Part shown: positions 46,958-57,806 of the stretch, one piece after another | Position numbering within the stretch: the first letter of the stretch is position 1 | Layout of the letters: each line of letters begins with the position of its first letter | Assembly (NCBI GenBank): GCA_021234155.1 | Contig: JAJEKV010000030.1 | Location: 2,683,842 to 2,747,841, forward strand | Direction of reading: 5' to 3' | Source: Isoetes taiwanensis | Lineage: Eukaryota > Streptophyta > Lycopodiopsida > Isoetales > Isoetaceae | Length of the DNA: 64,000 bases | Notes under the pieces: generated by a model | What the model was told of the DNA's origin: nothing | Databases searched by the model: none | What the model saw: the letters and a program-made list of their open reading frames with translations, nothing else | Translations under genes and position numbers: made by a program

Positions 46958-48478
46958 TTACTGATAGTCGGGGTGATCCTCAAGGAACTTCTTTACTTGG
47001 GCTGTACCTACTGTACTTCCCAAGTTCCTGAGTATATCCCTTGCTGATCCCCCTCGGATGGCGGATGCTAGCTCTTCCACCCGTCTATGGGAGGTATGAG
47101 CTGCTGTCACTGCTAACCTACCTTGTCGAAGGTGTGGTACTGCAAAGTCAAAAATGCCCAAGGCTGTTTTCCGCTTCACCAAAATGACATGGTCCACCTT
47201 TTCTGATAGGCGTGTGTGCATGCCAAATCCCGAAAGTGCTACCAGCATCTGCACAGCTTCCTCTCCGCGTGGGCTGAAGCGCTTGTGAAATATTATTATT
47301 CTACCGTCTGTTAGGAGCGGAAGATAATATTTGAGTGCTGCTCCCGGTACTCCTCCACGTGCTCCTGAGGTGCCCCTGTGCCTTGATGCATACTGGTCGA
47401 CGGGTACTTGAACTAATTCCTTGTAATCGTGGAAGAGCGATCGTACACTTGTCAGGTTTGTGGCTCTCCCTTGGAATTTTGCTACCTGTTCTTGCGAGGA
47501 AGAAGACTCCCCTTGAAGTACTCTTGTTGTCTTCCCCCTTATTTCCATCTGCTCCTGAAGTGCTATAAACTCCTCCTTGGTAGGAAGTTCTTCTGTCATC
47601 ATACCTCTGATAGCGCCGTAAGCTTCAATGTCCGAGATCGTGTGTCCTGTGTAAGTAGCTGCTTCTCGTATTTGCACCGGAAAATCTTCCGTTTCTTGGT
47701 CGATGAAGTCTTCTAGATCCGGCTGTTGCCGTAGGAGGTGAAGGAGTTCGTCGACGCGGTAGCTTCTGTCCCTGCATTCGGGGAGGTTTTTGATGTCATT
47801 TAGCAGCAAGTATTCTTGTCCTTCGACTATGATTGGTGCTAGACTTGTTATTCCCAGCCCGATTGGTTGTGCAATCCTCGGGGTGGTCCTGTCAGCTTCG
47901 AAGCGGGTGATGTCTTGTTCCGCTTCACGGCGTTCCTCCTCTGGGTCCACCTCTATGTCATCTTCGCTTTCCTGCTCGGAGTCTTCACTCTCTTCGGATG
48001 CTTCCGCTATGGTCTCTTCGTACTCAAGCAGGAGGCGTTCGTCCGCTGCTGCGTCCAAGGGTGTGACCTCCAGTGGCTGAATTGATGGTTCACCTATTAC
48101 GGTTTCGGCCCTATATACTAGATATAGCGCTAAGGCTGTGTTGTAGGAGAAGAAGACTTTTCCATTGCTGGTTAGGGTCATGTAGGTTGGTAATCGGTTG
48201 GTTCTGTTCCTCAATGCCTTGGCAATATTGAGTACATGACTGAGGGCTGTTTGCAATGCGGTCCTTGGTACAAAGTACCCTATGCATGGCGGTATCTTCT
48301 GTAAGCTAGGGACAACTTTCTCTTGGAATTCTTGCAGGACTTGCTGGCAGAAAGAATTGGAGTTCAGGGTAGCTGAAAGGTCAAATTCTTTTTGAAATAC
48401 TTGGAATACTATATTGACATCTACTTCAGTGATGTGGGGGGAGGCGCTATACCAACTGATGAATGCTTCTGTAGCCAT
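46958..48478 (-). CDS. E1 ORF2, unknown retroelement protein conserved with E2
   Basis: 506 codons, ATG 48478, fully open although the neighbouring gag-pol is broken. I recognise no known family. Visible parts: a mixed N-terminal domain (1-130), an acidic stretch at about 155-190 (EESEDSEQESEDD), a central block (LAPIIVEGQEYLLLNDI, then DLEDFID, about 210-265), and a C-terminal block (DGRIIIFHKRFSP, VDHVILVKRKTALGIFDF, RLAVTAAHTSHRRVEELA, about 380-470). The central and C-terminal blocks align by eye with the E2 ORF at 58733-60034 (QEYLIFEDI, QGEVLFFSKNLGP, VTTIILVRRDLAIAAL), which occupies the same slot between the H3-like ORF and gag. Function unknown. Product location cannot be told; there is no signal peptide or membrane segment. 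Confidence 0.7.
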   Translation of the reverse strand: MATEAFISWYSASPHITEVDVNIVFQVFQKEFDLSATLNSNSFCQQVLQEFQEKVVPSLQKIPPCIGYFVPRTALQTALSHVLNIAKALRNRTNRLPTYMTLTSNGKVFFSYNTALALYLVYRAETVIGEPSIQPLEVTPLDAAADERLLLEYEETIAEASEESEDSEQESEDDIEVDPEEERREAEQDITRFEADRTTPRIAQPIGLGITSLAPIIVEGQEYLLLNDIKNLPECRDRSYRVDELLHLLRQQPDLEDFIDQETEDFPVQIREAATYTGHTISDIEAYGAIRGMMTEELPTKEEFIALQEQMEIRGKTTRVLQGESSSSQEQVAKFQGRATNLTSVRSLFHDYKELVQVPVDQYASRHRGTSGARGGVPGAALKYYLPLLTDGRIIIFHKRFSPRGEEAVQMLVALSGFGMHTRLSEKVDHVILVKRKTALGIFDFAVPHLRQGRLAVTAAHTSHRRVEELASAIRGGSARDILRNLGSTVGTAQVKKFLEDHPDYQ

Positions 48479-48772
48479 GGCGAAGAGCGTGCTGCCGATA
48501 TCAAACGGAACTGGGAGCGCCTGAGTAAGCTGGAAGATCGCCTCAATCGCAGGAGCAGTTCTGTGGTTGAGGTTTAGGGGTTGTGCGGGTATATATAGGG
48601 AATTTATGCCCTAAATAGGGTTTCTAAAACTCCTGACATTTGGGATGAAGGCTAATGTTTCTTGGTTAATTTGAGGCTCGAATGGCTTGTCTACAGTCTT
48701 AGGGTTCTAATGCAACAAATTTTGGTCGATTTGGGTATGTCTAGCTCAAGTTATGAACTTGGGAAGGTTGGG

Positions 48773-49055
48773 CGACTCTAAGAGTCTTGGGAGGGGGGGT
48801 GTTAGGTTGGGACCTAGGTATGCTCTGGCGCACTCTTGGAGTCGCTAGCATATTTCTGTCAAATGGCAGCAAAATTGTTCGCTGGAAGGGGTAATTCCTA
48901 TTAATTTTTCTTCTTAAATGCGAGTTTCTTTGTTTACTTACCACGTTTTGAACAAATAGTGTTACTCAAGGCAGCAGTTGGCCGGATGACTCTAAGGGTG
49001 CGCGAGGGGGGTGTTAGGTTGGGACCTAACTATGCTCTGGCGCACTCTTGGAGTC
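48773..49055 (-). repeat. Cruciform hairpin repeats, copies 1-2 (between ORF2 and H3-like ORF)
   Basis: Two copies (48773-48843 and 48988-49055) of an imperfect palindrome of about 68 bp. The outer stem is GACTCTAAGAGTGCGCG with TGGCGCACTCTTGGAGTC, and the inner stem is TTAGGT..GGGACCTAA. Three more copies lie at 50601-51094. All five are in non-coding parts of E1, in the same orientation. Confidence 0.9.
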
Positions 49056-49197
49056 GTTGGTTAAATTACTCCAATTGCTCAAAAACTAACACTGTGCCTA
49101 ATGAATGTACATTCTTAAACAACTATATATTTTATTATTCAAAATTTTATACATCAGATATAATCCTGTTAGTTACAAAAAGGTAATTTCCCTTCTA

Positions 49198-50379
49198 TTA
49201 GTCTTTCCTCTTGATGTATTTCGCCAATTTCATATCCTGTGGTTGAAGGGTGACTCTTTTTGCATGGAGAGTGCATGCCAATGAATCTTCGAAGTGCTGT
49301 ACGACCTCCATCTCTGCTGCTTCTTGTAAAGCGAGTAACATGTCGTTGGTTACTCGCTTGTTGGGGTCGAACTCCCACAAGATTTCTCGGACGAACCTCT
49401 GGAATGCTGCTCTCGGGATGAGGAATCCGTAGCTTCTTTGGAAGTGTTTGATTTCTCGCAGGGCTCTGGCAAAAGGGGAGTCTTGGGATCTCTTCATAGG
49501 CTTCTTGGGGGGTTCTGGCAGTTCTGGCGGGGGTTTGAGCTGGAATGCTTCCCGAGTTGGCCTCCCTCCTTCGACTACTTTGACCCTGTTTGCTTCGTAA
49601 TAGGCTACGTAGTCCTCGTGCATCTTCTTGTATACTTTGTAATCTGCCAATTCTTTCTTGTACCTCCTCTCTGGCCCCAAAGTGTACGACTCCCGGGCGA
49701 TTTTGGTTGCTTTCTTGCCGGCTGCCTTCTCTGCATCTAGTTTCTTTGCTTCTTGCCATTCCAAAAATGGTGGGGGCAACGGCGGGGGTAGGTTAATCTG
49801 TGTCTCAGCTGCGTTTGGAGTTGGGATTGGCTCTTCCTCTTGCGTTTCATCTGCGTCAGGATGAGGGTTAGGTTTCGGCTGTGAGGATTCTCCCGTTCCG
49901 AAGAGCGCCTCCTCCAAGAAGTCCGCTATAACATCAGTCTCCCCCGACGAGGTTGGAGGTTGTTCGCCTTCGGTTGGTTCGTTTATAGTTACGCCGACCG
50001 AGGTTCTTCTCTTCTTAGGTGGGGGCTCTTGAGTCATCACCCTTTTTCCTTTGGGGTCGGGATCCTCTCTATTCTTGGTTCTTTGTTCTCGCCATTGGTC
50101 GTCTTCCGCTTCTGCAACCTCCTCATCTGCTTTTCTTCTCGCTTTCTCCTCCTTCCTCTTGGCTCTTTCTTCTCTTCTCCTTGCCTTTTCTTCTTTCTTC
50201 TTGGCCTTTTCTTCTTTCCTCCGCCTCTTTTCCAAATTCCTGTAATACCTAGGCCGCCTCTCCATGTCAGCCTTCAGTTTGTCGTCATCATCTTTGAGCT
50301 TCTGTTCAGCTGCGAGCACTTGGGCGCTGGGCCTATCGTCCTTCTTTGGCTTGCGGGCGGTTTGTTTGGTCCTAGCCAT
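49198..50379 (-). CDS. E1 histone H3-like protein: H3 N-terminus plus C-terminal H3 fold
   Basis: 393 codons, ATG 50379. It begins MARTKQTARK, the exact N-terminus of histone H3 through K9, then leaves H3 (S10 position is Pro). Residues 50-90 are a Lys/Glu/Arg coiled-coil-like helix, 119-126 a nuclear-localisation-like PPPKKRRT, and 130-300 acidic/proline-rich and unrecognised. Residues 306-393 align without gaps to H3 from A47 to the end: ALREIKHFQRSYGFLI (alphaN), AAFQRFVREI (alpha1), ALQEAAEMEV..HFEDS (alpha2), LHAKRVTLQPQDMKLA (loop 2, alpha3). R69, R72, R83, C110, H113, D123 and L126 equivalents are kept; R63, K79 and K122 are not. Loop 1 has normal length, so it is not CENH3-type. First gene after the element's 5' leader. 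A nuclear, chromatin-directed role is inferred from the fold. Confidence 0.85.
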   Translation of the reverse strand: MARTKQTARKPKKDDRPSAQVLAAEQKLKDDDDKLKADMERRPRYYRNLEKRRRKEEKAKKKEEKARRREERAKRKEEKARRKADEEVAEAEDDQWREQRTKNREDPDPKGKRVMTQEPPPKKRRTSVGVTINEPTEGEQPPTSSGETDVIADFLEEALFGTGESSQPKPNPHPDADETQEEEPIPTPNAAETQINLPPPLPPPFLEWQEAKKLDAEKAAGKKATKIARESYTLGPERRYKKELADYKVYKKMHEDYVAYYEANRVKVVEGGRPTREAFQLKPPPELPEPPKKPMKRSQDSPFARALREIKHFQRSYGFLIPRAAFQRFVREILWEFDPNKRVTNDMLLALQEAAEMEVVQHFEDSLACTLHAKRVTLQPQDMKLAKYIKRKD

Positions 50380-51163
50380 TGTATGACAGCGTCTGATTTG
50401 GAGCAGGGCGCCAAAAGATCGGCTAATGAGAAGGAGCTCGTGGAAGCACGGGAGAAACCTAAAAAAATGAGCCTATGTCCCGTAATTTATAGGGTTGGAT
50501 TTTTAGAGTTTGGTCGAATTAGTCTTCTGGTTGGTTTGCTGGCGAAAGTCTCCTCATCTTGGGCGAAATTGGGGTCTTGTTTGGTCCTGCTTCTTCGAAT
50601 GGCTCTAAGAGTGCGCGAGGAGGGGGTTAGGTCGGGACCTAACTATGGTCTGGCGCACTCTTGGAGTCGTCGGCCTTCTCTGCTCCAACACATCCAATTT
50701 ACACAATTTACATGCTGTTACCCACTAATTTAAGCATTTTAAACAAGATCCTATTATTACTTTGACCCTTTGAGTGATTTATAATCGATTTTTAAGATCA
50801 CTTTTAGGGATGACTCTAAGAGTGCGCGGGGAGGGGGTTAGGTCGGGACCTAACTATACTCTGGCGCACTCTTGGAGTCATTGTTCCAAAAGTGACTTGT
50901 ACTTAATGTTTTTCGATGTTTTAACATACAATCCTAGCTATTTCGAGCTTTTTGATTGGGATTTCATCTTTTATTTTACCATTTGGAGTTCCTAAGGTCA
51001 AGTTCTAGGGTTCATATGGGGTGACTACTCTAAGAGTGCGCGAGAGTGCCATTAGGTCTGACCCTAACATGCTCCTGGCGCACTCTTGGAGTCATTGGCA
51101 AAAAGTGTTTGAAATTTAGTAGGATCTTTTAAGTGCTTTTTCGACTGTTTGTTCTATCTTACA
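50380..51163 (-). other. E1 5' leader, left part
   Basis: Non-coding stretch upstream of the E1 H3-like ORF, cut at 51163 by E2. It contains three of the five cruciform hairpins. The bases at the break (TTACA) compare with TTACC after the E2 right LTR. Confidence 0.7.
50601..51094 (-). repeat. Cruciform hairpin repeats, copies 3-5 (E1 5' leader)
   Basis: Copies at 50601-50668, 50812-50879 and about 51024-51094, spaced about 210 bp apart, with the same outer and inner stems as copies 1-2. Copy 4 has a longer stem (GATCACTTTTAGGGATGAC pairs imperfectly with GTCATTGTTCCAAAAGTGAC). None occurs in E2. Confidence 0.9.
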
Positions 51164-52794
51164 TGTGACGCTCCCTGAACATATACGACCCTCGGCCATA
51201 TACATACGGGACTTTCCCCTCCCATGGCGACCAACTCGCCATGAGCAGGGCCCTCCGTCTATTTCGGGCCACCTGTAATATGATGCCCGAAAGAAGGACA
51301 CGAAGGGGTCATTCGGCCCACGCCTTCAATGGGGCTCCTACGTCGCGGAAGCGTGAATACAAGGGTTAGCACACAGCATAAATCACATATAAATAACCAC
51401 CACGAAGGGTGGCACATCCATCCAAATACCAACGGCAAAGAATATGCATCTAAACCTACGAAAACACCCCAAACCCATGGTTCTACCCCGGCTCAGACTC
51501 CAGTGAGGATCGACTGACGGCTAGGTCTCAAGAGATCAGCAGACCGAATCTTGACATGGCGTTGGCTGGCATAGAACATTGGCTAGGGTTGTCCACTCCA
51601 TCCGCCCCTCCTGTGCACACTTTGCAGATGGGTCAATTCACGCTATGGCGTCGCTATAGTTTTCAGGAGACGGGGCTCGAGGCATCCCCGCCGAGCCTAC
51701 TCCAGGGGTTCATGAAGTCCCGGTCCGATGAGGCAGGTCAGGGAACCGTCCCCTTCCAGAATCACAGTGGTTCCATGGGCGAGCTAGAGAATACGTGCCG
51801 CATCAGCGACCCCCACATCCGTACCCGACTTACTCGCCCTAAATCTACTCAAAGTGCAGGTGCTCCATACGGATCACACCTCTACACCCAGGGAGTGTCA
51901 GACCCATACCCGGCCCTCTACGTGACCGGCTATCAGGCCTAGCTCACTATAGGAGTCCCAGGAGCCTTTTATGTTCGTGCAGGACCCCACTAACCACTTC
52001 ACCATTGTGTTCCTTATCTGGTGCTAAGCCAGTCCATAGCATCTATGACCCGGTGGGCTCTTGTGCACAGGCCACATTTAACGGGATAATACAGGGCTCT
52101 ATCTAGGAGCATACTACAATAAATAGCCTCAGAGGTCTCTACCCCCCTTAATCCCCCCATTTCCAGAGTAACACTAGGCCAACAACCATCAATCCATCCA
52201 TTACAAGCAAAACCAGAATCAAAATATATAGAGAACTTACCTTTACAATCAAGGGTTAGTTCCTACGAGTAAACACAGAGAGAACAGACCGACAACCCAA
52301 ACAGGTGCCCAACAGGGGCGCTATCCTAGAATTCACAACTACACTAGCCACCCACCTGTGTTTCGGCTGGACCCGTTGTCATTGGGGATCTCCATCTTCT
52401 TGGTCTTGGTGTTCAGCTTGTGTAAGAAGGGTGGCGTCCAATTGCTCAAGGTGGCGCTCAGCTCTGGTCACAAGGGTGGCGCTCCACTGCTCAAGGTGAG
52501 TTGTGGCTGATATGGGGGTGGTGATCCACCCTATTGATCCCAATTAGCATTACCATGTTAGCCAATCGAGGGTGGCCACGTGGCGCCTTCCCAAACCATA
52601 ATTAACTTAATTATGGTTTTTAAATATTAGTTCCTTAGTTATAGGTTATTATTCTTAATAATTAAATTAGCATAGCTAATTTAATCCCTTTTAAGTGAAC
52701 CACCTAGGTTCCCATACCCCATGGTGGCGTATGTATCCTTGGTGACGTGTCAACATATTTATACTTATACCGTATAAATACTTGGAACGTCACA
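51164..52794 (-). repeat. E2 3' LTR (1631 bp)
   Basis: TGTGACGCTCCC at one end and GGAACGTCACA at the other. It is nearly identical to 62330-63965 over the first roughly 490 bp (one substitution and one 4-bp indel seen) and again at the far end. Differences concentrate in about 51650-52090. Confidence 0.95.
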
Positions 52795-52809
52795 TTCTCC
52801 CCTCCTTAG
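52795..52809 (-). other. E2 polypurine tract
   Basis: On the minus strand CTAAGGAGGGGAGAA lies directly before the 3' LTR start TGTGACG. Confidence 0.85.
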
Positions 52810-53380
52810 AAATAATGCTGTCCTCAGCATTGGGGTTAGATACAAATATAGTAAATGACACTCTGAAGAAAGGAAATTCCTTATTTCAGAAGGTAATATA
52901 TTAAAACTTTCAAGTTTACAACAGTTTAAGCACCAAAAGTGCAGTTCACATACTTATCATAATTAAAAAGTGCAAGGACCAAAGTCCAAGATCAACAACA
53001 AACAGACATGTAGATAACATAAAGCGAAGAAATCAGGTCATCAGCAACCCCCTAACATGGACAGGTCACGTACTGCTCACTGGCCTGCACATGTTAATAT
53101 GTCAGTTCGTATAATAAAATAATTAGGTTGTGGTTGAAGGGTCCACCCCCTATAAAGAAAATAAAAGAAAATTTATCTACAAGGGACCTATCATGCGTAT
53201 GGTTCGCAGTTCATCGCGGCGTAAGGAATGGGCAGGTTCCTATTATAGCCAAGATGACTGCGGCTATGAACTACATGCTTTACAAGCAGTTTGCGGTCGT
53301 GTCCACATTGACAGTACACCACATCCTAAGGAACACAAAGGTGATCCCATCATCGGTAACTGTTGTTAACTACGATGCAT
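52810..53380 (-). other. E2 3' untranslated region
   Basis: About 570 bp between the chromodomain frame and the polypurine tract. No gene is seen; small open frames on the plus strand have no recognisable content. Confidence 0.6.
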
Positions 53381-53830
53381 CTACCCCTCTACTGATTCTC
53401 GGCGAATCAAGTCTTCAAGCTTACCGCCGGGAGCGGGGTTGATAGCATCGTTGATGGTGCGGCCTTGAGATTCGCGCATAAAATCTGGATAGTGCTTCTC
53501 AAGGTCTGTTTCCATCACCCACGTAGCATCCTCCACCGACAAGTGCTTCCACTTGACCAGGTATTGCAACTTTTGAGTCCTCCGGGTCTGTTTATAAGCC
53601 CGGTCAAGGAGAGCTTCAGGCACTATCTCGAGCTGCTCCTCTGTCATTTCGAGGAGGGTTGGGGTTTCCAAAACCTCCTCTGGATCAGGGGTGTGTTGTT
53701 TCAGAAGACTCACGTGAAAGACCTTGTGGATCTTCAAGCGGGGCGGCAGATCCAAGCGATATGCCTGTTCTCCAATACGCTCAGTAATTTTGAATGGTCC
53801 CGCCCATCTGGGATTGCTTACTCCACACAT
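53381..53830 (-). pseudogene. E2 integrase GPY/F module and chromodomain
   Basis: 149-codon frame. Residues 5-35 are the integrase GPY/F module (NPRWAGPFKITERIG). LPPRLKIHKVFHVSLLKQH follows. Residues about 67-117 are a chromodomain (EIVPEALLDRAY, then YLVKWKHLSVEDATWV, then LEKHYPDF). This defines the element as a chromovirus. The KW tryptophan is present, but the first and third aromatic-cage positions of HP1 are not aromatic, so methyl-lysine binding is uncertain. The frame is separated from the integrase core by a deletion at about 53830, so it can no longer be made as an integrase C-terminus. Confidence 0.85.
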
Positions 53831-54923
53831 AACTTCGTAGCATATCCTCTATAATACGATTGGTACGTTCTGTCTGACCATCTGTCTGAGGATGATATGC
53901 TGTACTCATAGCAAGCTTGGTCTGGATGGTGGTGAAGAAATCTTTCCAAAATGCACTTACAAATTTGGGATCTCGGTCAGATACAATAACCCGCGGCATT
54001 CCGTGCAATCTGAAGATCTCCTTTGCAAAAAGCAGAGCAGTATCGAAGGCTGTGTCCGTGGTACGACATGGCAAGAAATGAGCCATTTTCGACAATTTGT
54101 CGACCACTACCATTAACGCATCATATCCACGGAGAGTACGTGGAAGGCCCACAATGAAATCCATGGTTATCACTTCCCACTTAGCGTTGGGCACATCCAA
54201 AGGTTGCAACTCTCCTGGAGTCCTTAATTGTTCCGCCTTGGTCTGCTGACATATTTGACACTGCTTAATGTACCTGGCAATGTCCTTCTTCATCGAAGGC
54301 CAAAAATAACTGGAGCGGATCTTAAAGTAGGTCTTCATAAAACCGGCATGTCCAGCTATAGGGCTGTTGTGCGTGTCATGAAGGATTAACTTACGCACCC
54401 CGGAAGTATGAGGTACACACAACTTGTCCTTGTGATACAACAAATTGCCCTCTTTCTTGTATGAACGGAAAGCGTCGCGTTCTTTATCTGTGCGTGCCTC
54501 CTTATTCAGAGTACTCCAAATTTCACAGAACTCAGGATCCGTGGCCAAGGTCTGTTCTATCTGTTTCCCAAACTCACTTGTGAGTGTCGAAATTGCATTA
54601 CAATGGGTTCGGGTTACCAAGGGATGGCGTGATAATGCGTCTGCAACCACATTGTGCTTTCCAGGCTTATACATGATCTCAAAATCATATTCTTCAAGAA
54701 ATTCCATCCATCTCCTCTGACGGAGGTTAAGATTGGGTTGGGTGGTTAAATATCGGAGACTTTGGTGATCCGTGTCCAACTGGAATCTTCTACCAAGGAG
54801 GTAGTGTCTCCATATGCGCAAAGCGCGAACAACAGCTAGCAATTCCTGGTCATGGGTAGGATATCGCTGTTCTGTCTCATTCATCTTCTTTGAATCATAA
54901 GCAATAACCCTCCCCTCCTGCAT
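53781..54923 (-). pseudogene. E2 RNase H (partial) and integrase core
   Basis: 380 codons. RNase H from GRVIAYDSKKMN through TDHQSLRYL and VVADALSR. Integrase zinc-binding [14 protein letters not shown] with CQICQQTKAE (HHCC complete). The catalytic core has ITMDFIVGLP, VIVSDRDPKF and QTDGQTERTNR (D, D and E present). After EDMLRSYV the sequence jumps out of frame straight into the GPY/F module, so roughly a hundred residues of post-core integrase are deleted. Upstream, about 14 bp are missing relative to E1 and remove the LVATD codons with the first RNase H catalytic aspartate. The copy cannot encode a working pol. Confidence 0.85.
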
Positions 54924-55064
54924 TAGAACCCCACCAGTGGCAATTTTACTGGCATTTATCCTTATCAGGATCAGGTAACGTGAGAACGGGTGCTGATGTT
55001 AAGGCATCTTTAAGCTGCTGGAAACTTCCCTGAACCTTAGTCTTCCAGTGCTTCATCCAATCCT
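54924..55064 (-). pseudogene. E2 RT-RNase H linker with nonsense and frameshift
   Basis: The linker still reads [19 protein letters not shown] and [14 protein letters not shown] in one frame. A 1-bp shift after TNLTK and an in-frame TAG separate it from the RT frame, and the 14-bp deletion near 54955 separates it from RNase H. Confidence 0.75.
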
Positions 55065-57806
55065 TCACCTATGCTTTGTAAGATTTGTAAGAGGGGCTGC
55101 AATCCTTGCAAAATCCTTTACAAATTTTCGGTAGTATCCTGCTAATCCCAAGAAACTGCGGACTTCGGAGACATTTCCTGGAATAGGCCATTCCCTTACA
55201 GCCTCTATCTTTGCCGGATCTGTAGCAATTCCCTCCGCTGAAATAATATGACCCAAATAATCAACCTTTGGAGTGGCAAACTTGCACTTAGAGAACTTGG
55301 CAAAAAGCTGATGACGTCTTAACTTTTGTAGAGCCAATTTAAGATGTTTCTCATGCTCCTCGAGAGTCTTACTGTAGATGAGAATGTCGTCAAAGAAAAT
55401 GACAACAAAATCATCTAGGTATTGTCGGAAAACATCATTCATTAACCGCATAAACGTTGCGGGGGCATTAGTCAATCCGAAAGGCATAACGGTAAACTCA
55501 TAATGCCCATATCTAGTGCGAAAAGCAGATTTATGAATGTCCTCCTCTTTAATCCTTATCTGATGATATCTGGAGCGAAGATCAATCTTCGAAAAATACT
55601 TGGCCCCTTGCAACTGATCCATTAGATCATCTGCCCTCGGCAAAGCATAGCGATTCTTGATGGTATGCTTGTTGAGTTGCCGATAATCAATACACATTCT
55701 CAAGGAGCCGTCCTTTTTCTTCACAAAAAGAATAGGGGCGCCAAAGGGCGAAATGCTAGGTCGAATAAAGCCTAGGTTTAGTAGCTCTTGAAGTTGCTTC
55801 TTAAGATCTGCCAACTCTGGGAGACTCATACGGTACGGGGCCTTGCTGGTAGGCTTAGTACCTGGCTCCAAAGCTATTTCACATTCTACGCCTCTGAAAG
55901 GAGGAAGCTTCTGAATCTGATCTGGGAAAAGATCGTGAAATTGTCGGAGAAGGCTAGCGATCCCCTCCGGTAAGGTGTCAATTACTTGCTTCTGCTTAAC
56001 GTCTGACTCAATGGAAGCAAGTCTGATAACGCAGAGAAGCTTTTGCTTGTTTATAGCTTTATCTAACTGTCGGATGGACATAGACTGCATGATAGGGTTG
56101 AATGGTTCACCTTTGATGGTTACGCGGGCTCCATTGGCTGCGTTGAAGGTAACTTCTCTCTTCTCGCAGTCTATGTTGACTTTTGCAGATGCCAAGAATT
56201 CCATTCCAACAATGAGGTCGTATTTGCCAATATCCATTAACTCGGCACCCATAGCAACTGGTGCGCCTGGCAACTGCATTTTAAGATTGATGCGACGACC
56301 ATGAGTATGCCTAACCTTACCACTGGCTAAAGTGACAGGCCTCGGTCGTGACCTCAGGGTTTCTAGCTGTAGGACCTGGGCCATTCTAGGAGAAGCAAAA
56401 TTATGGGTACTCCCCGTATCCATAAGAATTACGAAAGGCTTACTGTCTACTTGGCCTATGGTGGAAATGACAGCAGGTTGACTTTCAGCATTGCCAGTTT
56501 CTATAGCTGCAAGGATATGAGATGCACCGTGAATGTACTCGGGAGCGTCCTCGTCAGCAGGTAGTGTTGCCTCAAGCTCGTCCCAATCGAGGTCGGCCAT
56601 GGCCAGCTGGGCAGTCTGGGTAACATATGGGCAATTTTGCATGAAGTGTCCAGGCCTCATACACCTGTAGCATGCCTTGTCGCGGCGGAGCTGTTCTCTG
56701 GCCTCTTTAGGAATGGACTGTAAGAGGTTTCGAACTTCCTTACCAGCATTGCTCTGCTTATCTGGCGTGCTAAAAGCGACTTTCTTCTCCTGGCGACCAT
56801 AAGTGCTCTGATGAGAGGGCCCCGGACTTGGAGAGCAGGGTTTGTACGGTATGGATGGCCGTGGCTGCGAGTAAGTAGCAGGACGCGGATACTGAGGCCT
56901 GGGTGTGTCCTCCTCGAGGCTCAATGCTTTAGCCTCGGCCTCTGCAACTGATTTCGGGTCTATGGCCTTAACCATCCATTTGATTGAGGGTGCCAATCCC
57001 TCAATATAACCCTCCACTGCCCTTTTCTCATTCATACCGGGTACATACAGCCTTAGGCGCATAAACTCATCCGTGTAAGCCTGTACGGACATACTCTTCT
57101 GCTCCAACATGTAGAAAGTTTGGATCTGTTGGCATTTGTGTGCACGGGGCACATAATGCGACTTGAAGGCCTTGGCAAACTTTCTGAATTTGCATCTGCT
57201 CCTGTCCAGGTGTTTGGCTCTGGCATAGCCCTTCCACCAAATACGGGCAGCTCCGGTAAGGTTTGTGGTGGCAACCTTTCCGGTATCCCTTTCTGTCATG
57301 CCATAAGACCTTCCGAATTCTTTCATTTCATCTAACCAGGATTCGGCATTCAATCCGCCTCTAGACTTCCCATCAAACTGGGCCAACTTTCGATTCTTCC
57401 ATATGCTGGTTATGGCCGTATCAACCGTCTTGCGGTACTCCTTATCTCGGCGTTTTGTATGGTCGCCAGATGATGCGGATGATTCAGTTGACACCGAAGT
57501 GGCAGATTTTGAAGAGGTGGCACTGTCTCTGGAGGAGCTCCGTCGGCGTTTTGAGTGGGACCTCTTTCGCACAGGTACAGGACTGGTTCGTGGTGGGGAC
57601 GGCTGCTGTGTAGGTGGACTAGGCGGCAACGGAGGTAACTCCGGTGCATCCTCTTGTACATGCTGTGGTGGGTTAGCATGCAAGACATAGGCCTGTAATT
57701 CGCCTAGCTGTCTTTTCATCAGCATCAATTCTTGTTCAGGTGTTAACCGACTTGCATTTGAGGGTGGCTGCCAAGCGGCGTTGCGTGCCCCGTCTATATT
57801 AAACAT
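55065..57806 (-). pseudogene. E2 gag-protease-reverse transcriptase
   Basis: 913 codons, ATG 57806 (MFNIDGAR). It has a Pro-rich and Ser/Arg-rich N-terminus, a gag domain ([35 protein letters not shown]), a CCHC knuckle [14 protein letters not shown] (about residue 380), a canonical protease site MDTGSTHNF (about 457), and RT with [34 protein letters not shown] and FFDDILIYS. The frame is open until the lesion at 55065. No separate gag stop is seen, so gag and pol are one frame as in many chromoviruses. It lies last in the genomic RNA behind three other genes, so its translation must use splicing, reinitiation or an internal start. Confidence 0.88.

Larger units (their letters stand above)
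39723..51163 (-). mobile_element. Chromovirus element 1 (E1), Ty3/gypsy with H3-like gene, interrupted at its 5' leader
   Basis: Minus-strand LTR retrotransposon. From low to high coordinate: 3' LTR (39723-41289), polypurine tract, decayed chromodomain/integrase, gag-pol, ORF2, H3-like ORF, hairpin-bearing leader. Element 2 is inserted at 51163/51164, and the last 35 bp of the window (63966-64000) should be the rest of the E1 leader. The missing 5' LTR is predicted just beyond the window. Pol is broken by frameshifts, while ORF2 and the H3-like ORF are open. Confidence 0.85.

Noticed and set aside
49960-50733. 257-codon plus-strand frame, Phe/Ser/Leu-rich
   Set aside because: It is the antisense of the Lys/Glu-rich coil of the E1 H3-like protein, so a compositional artefact.
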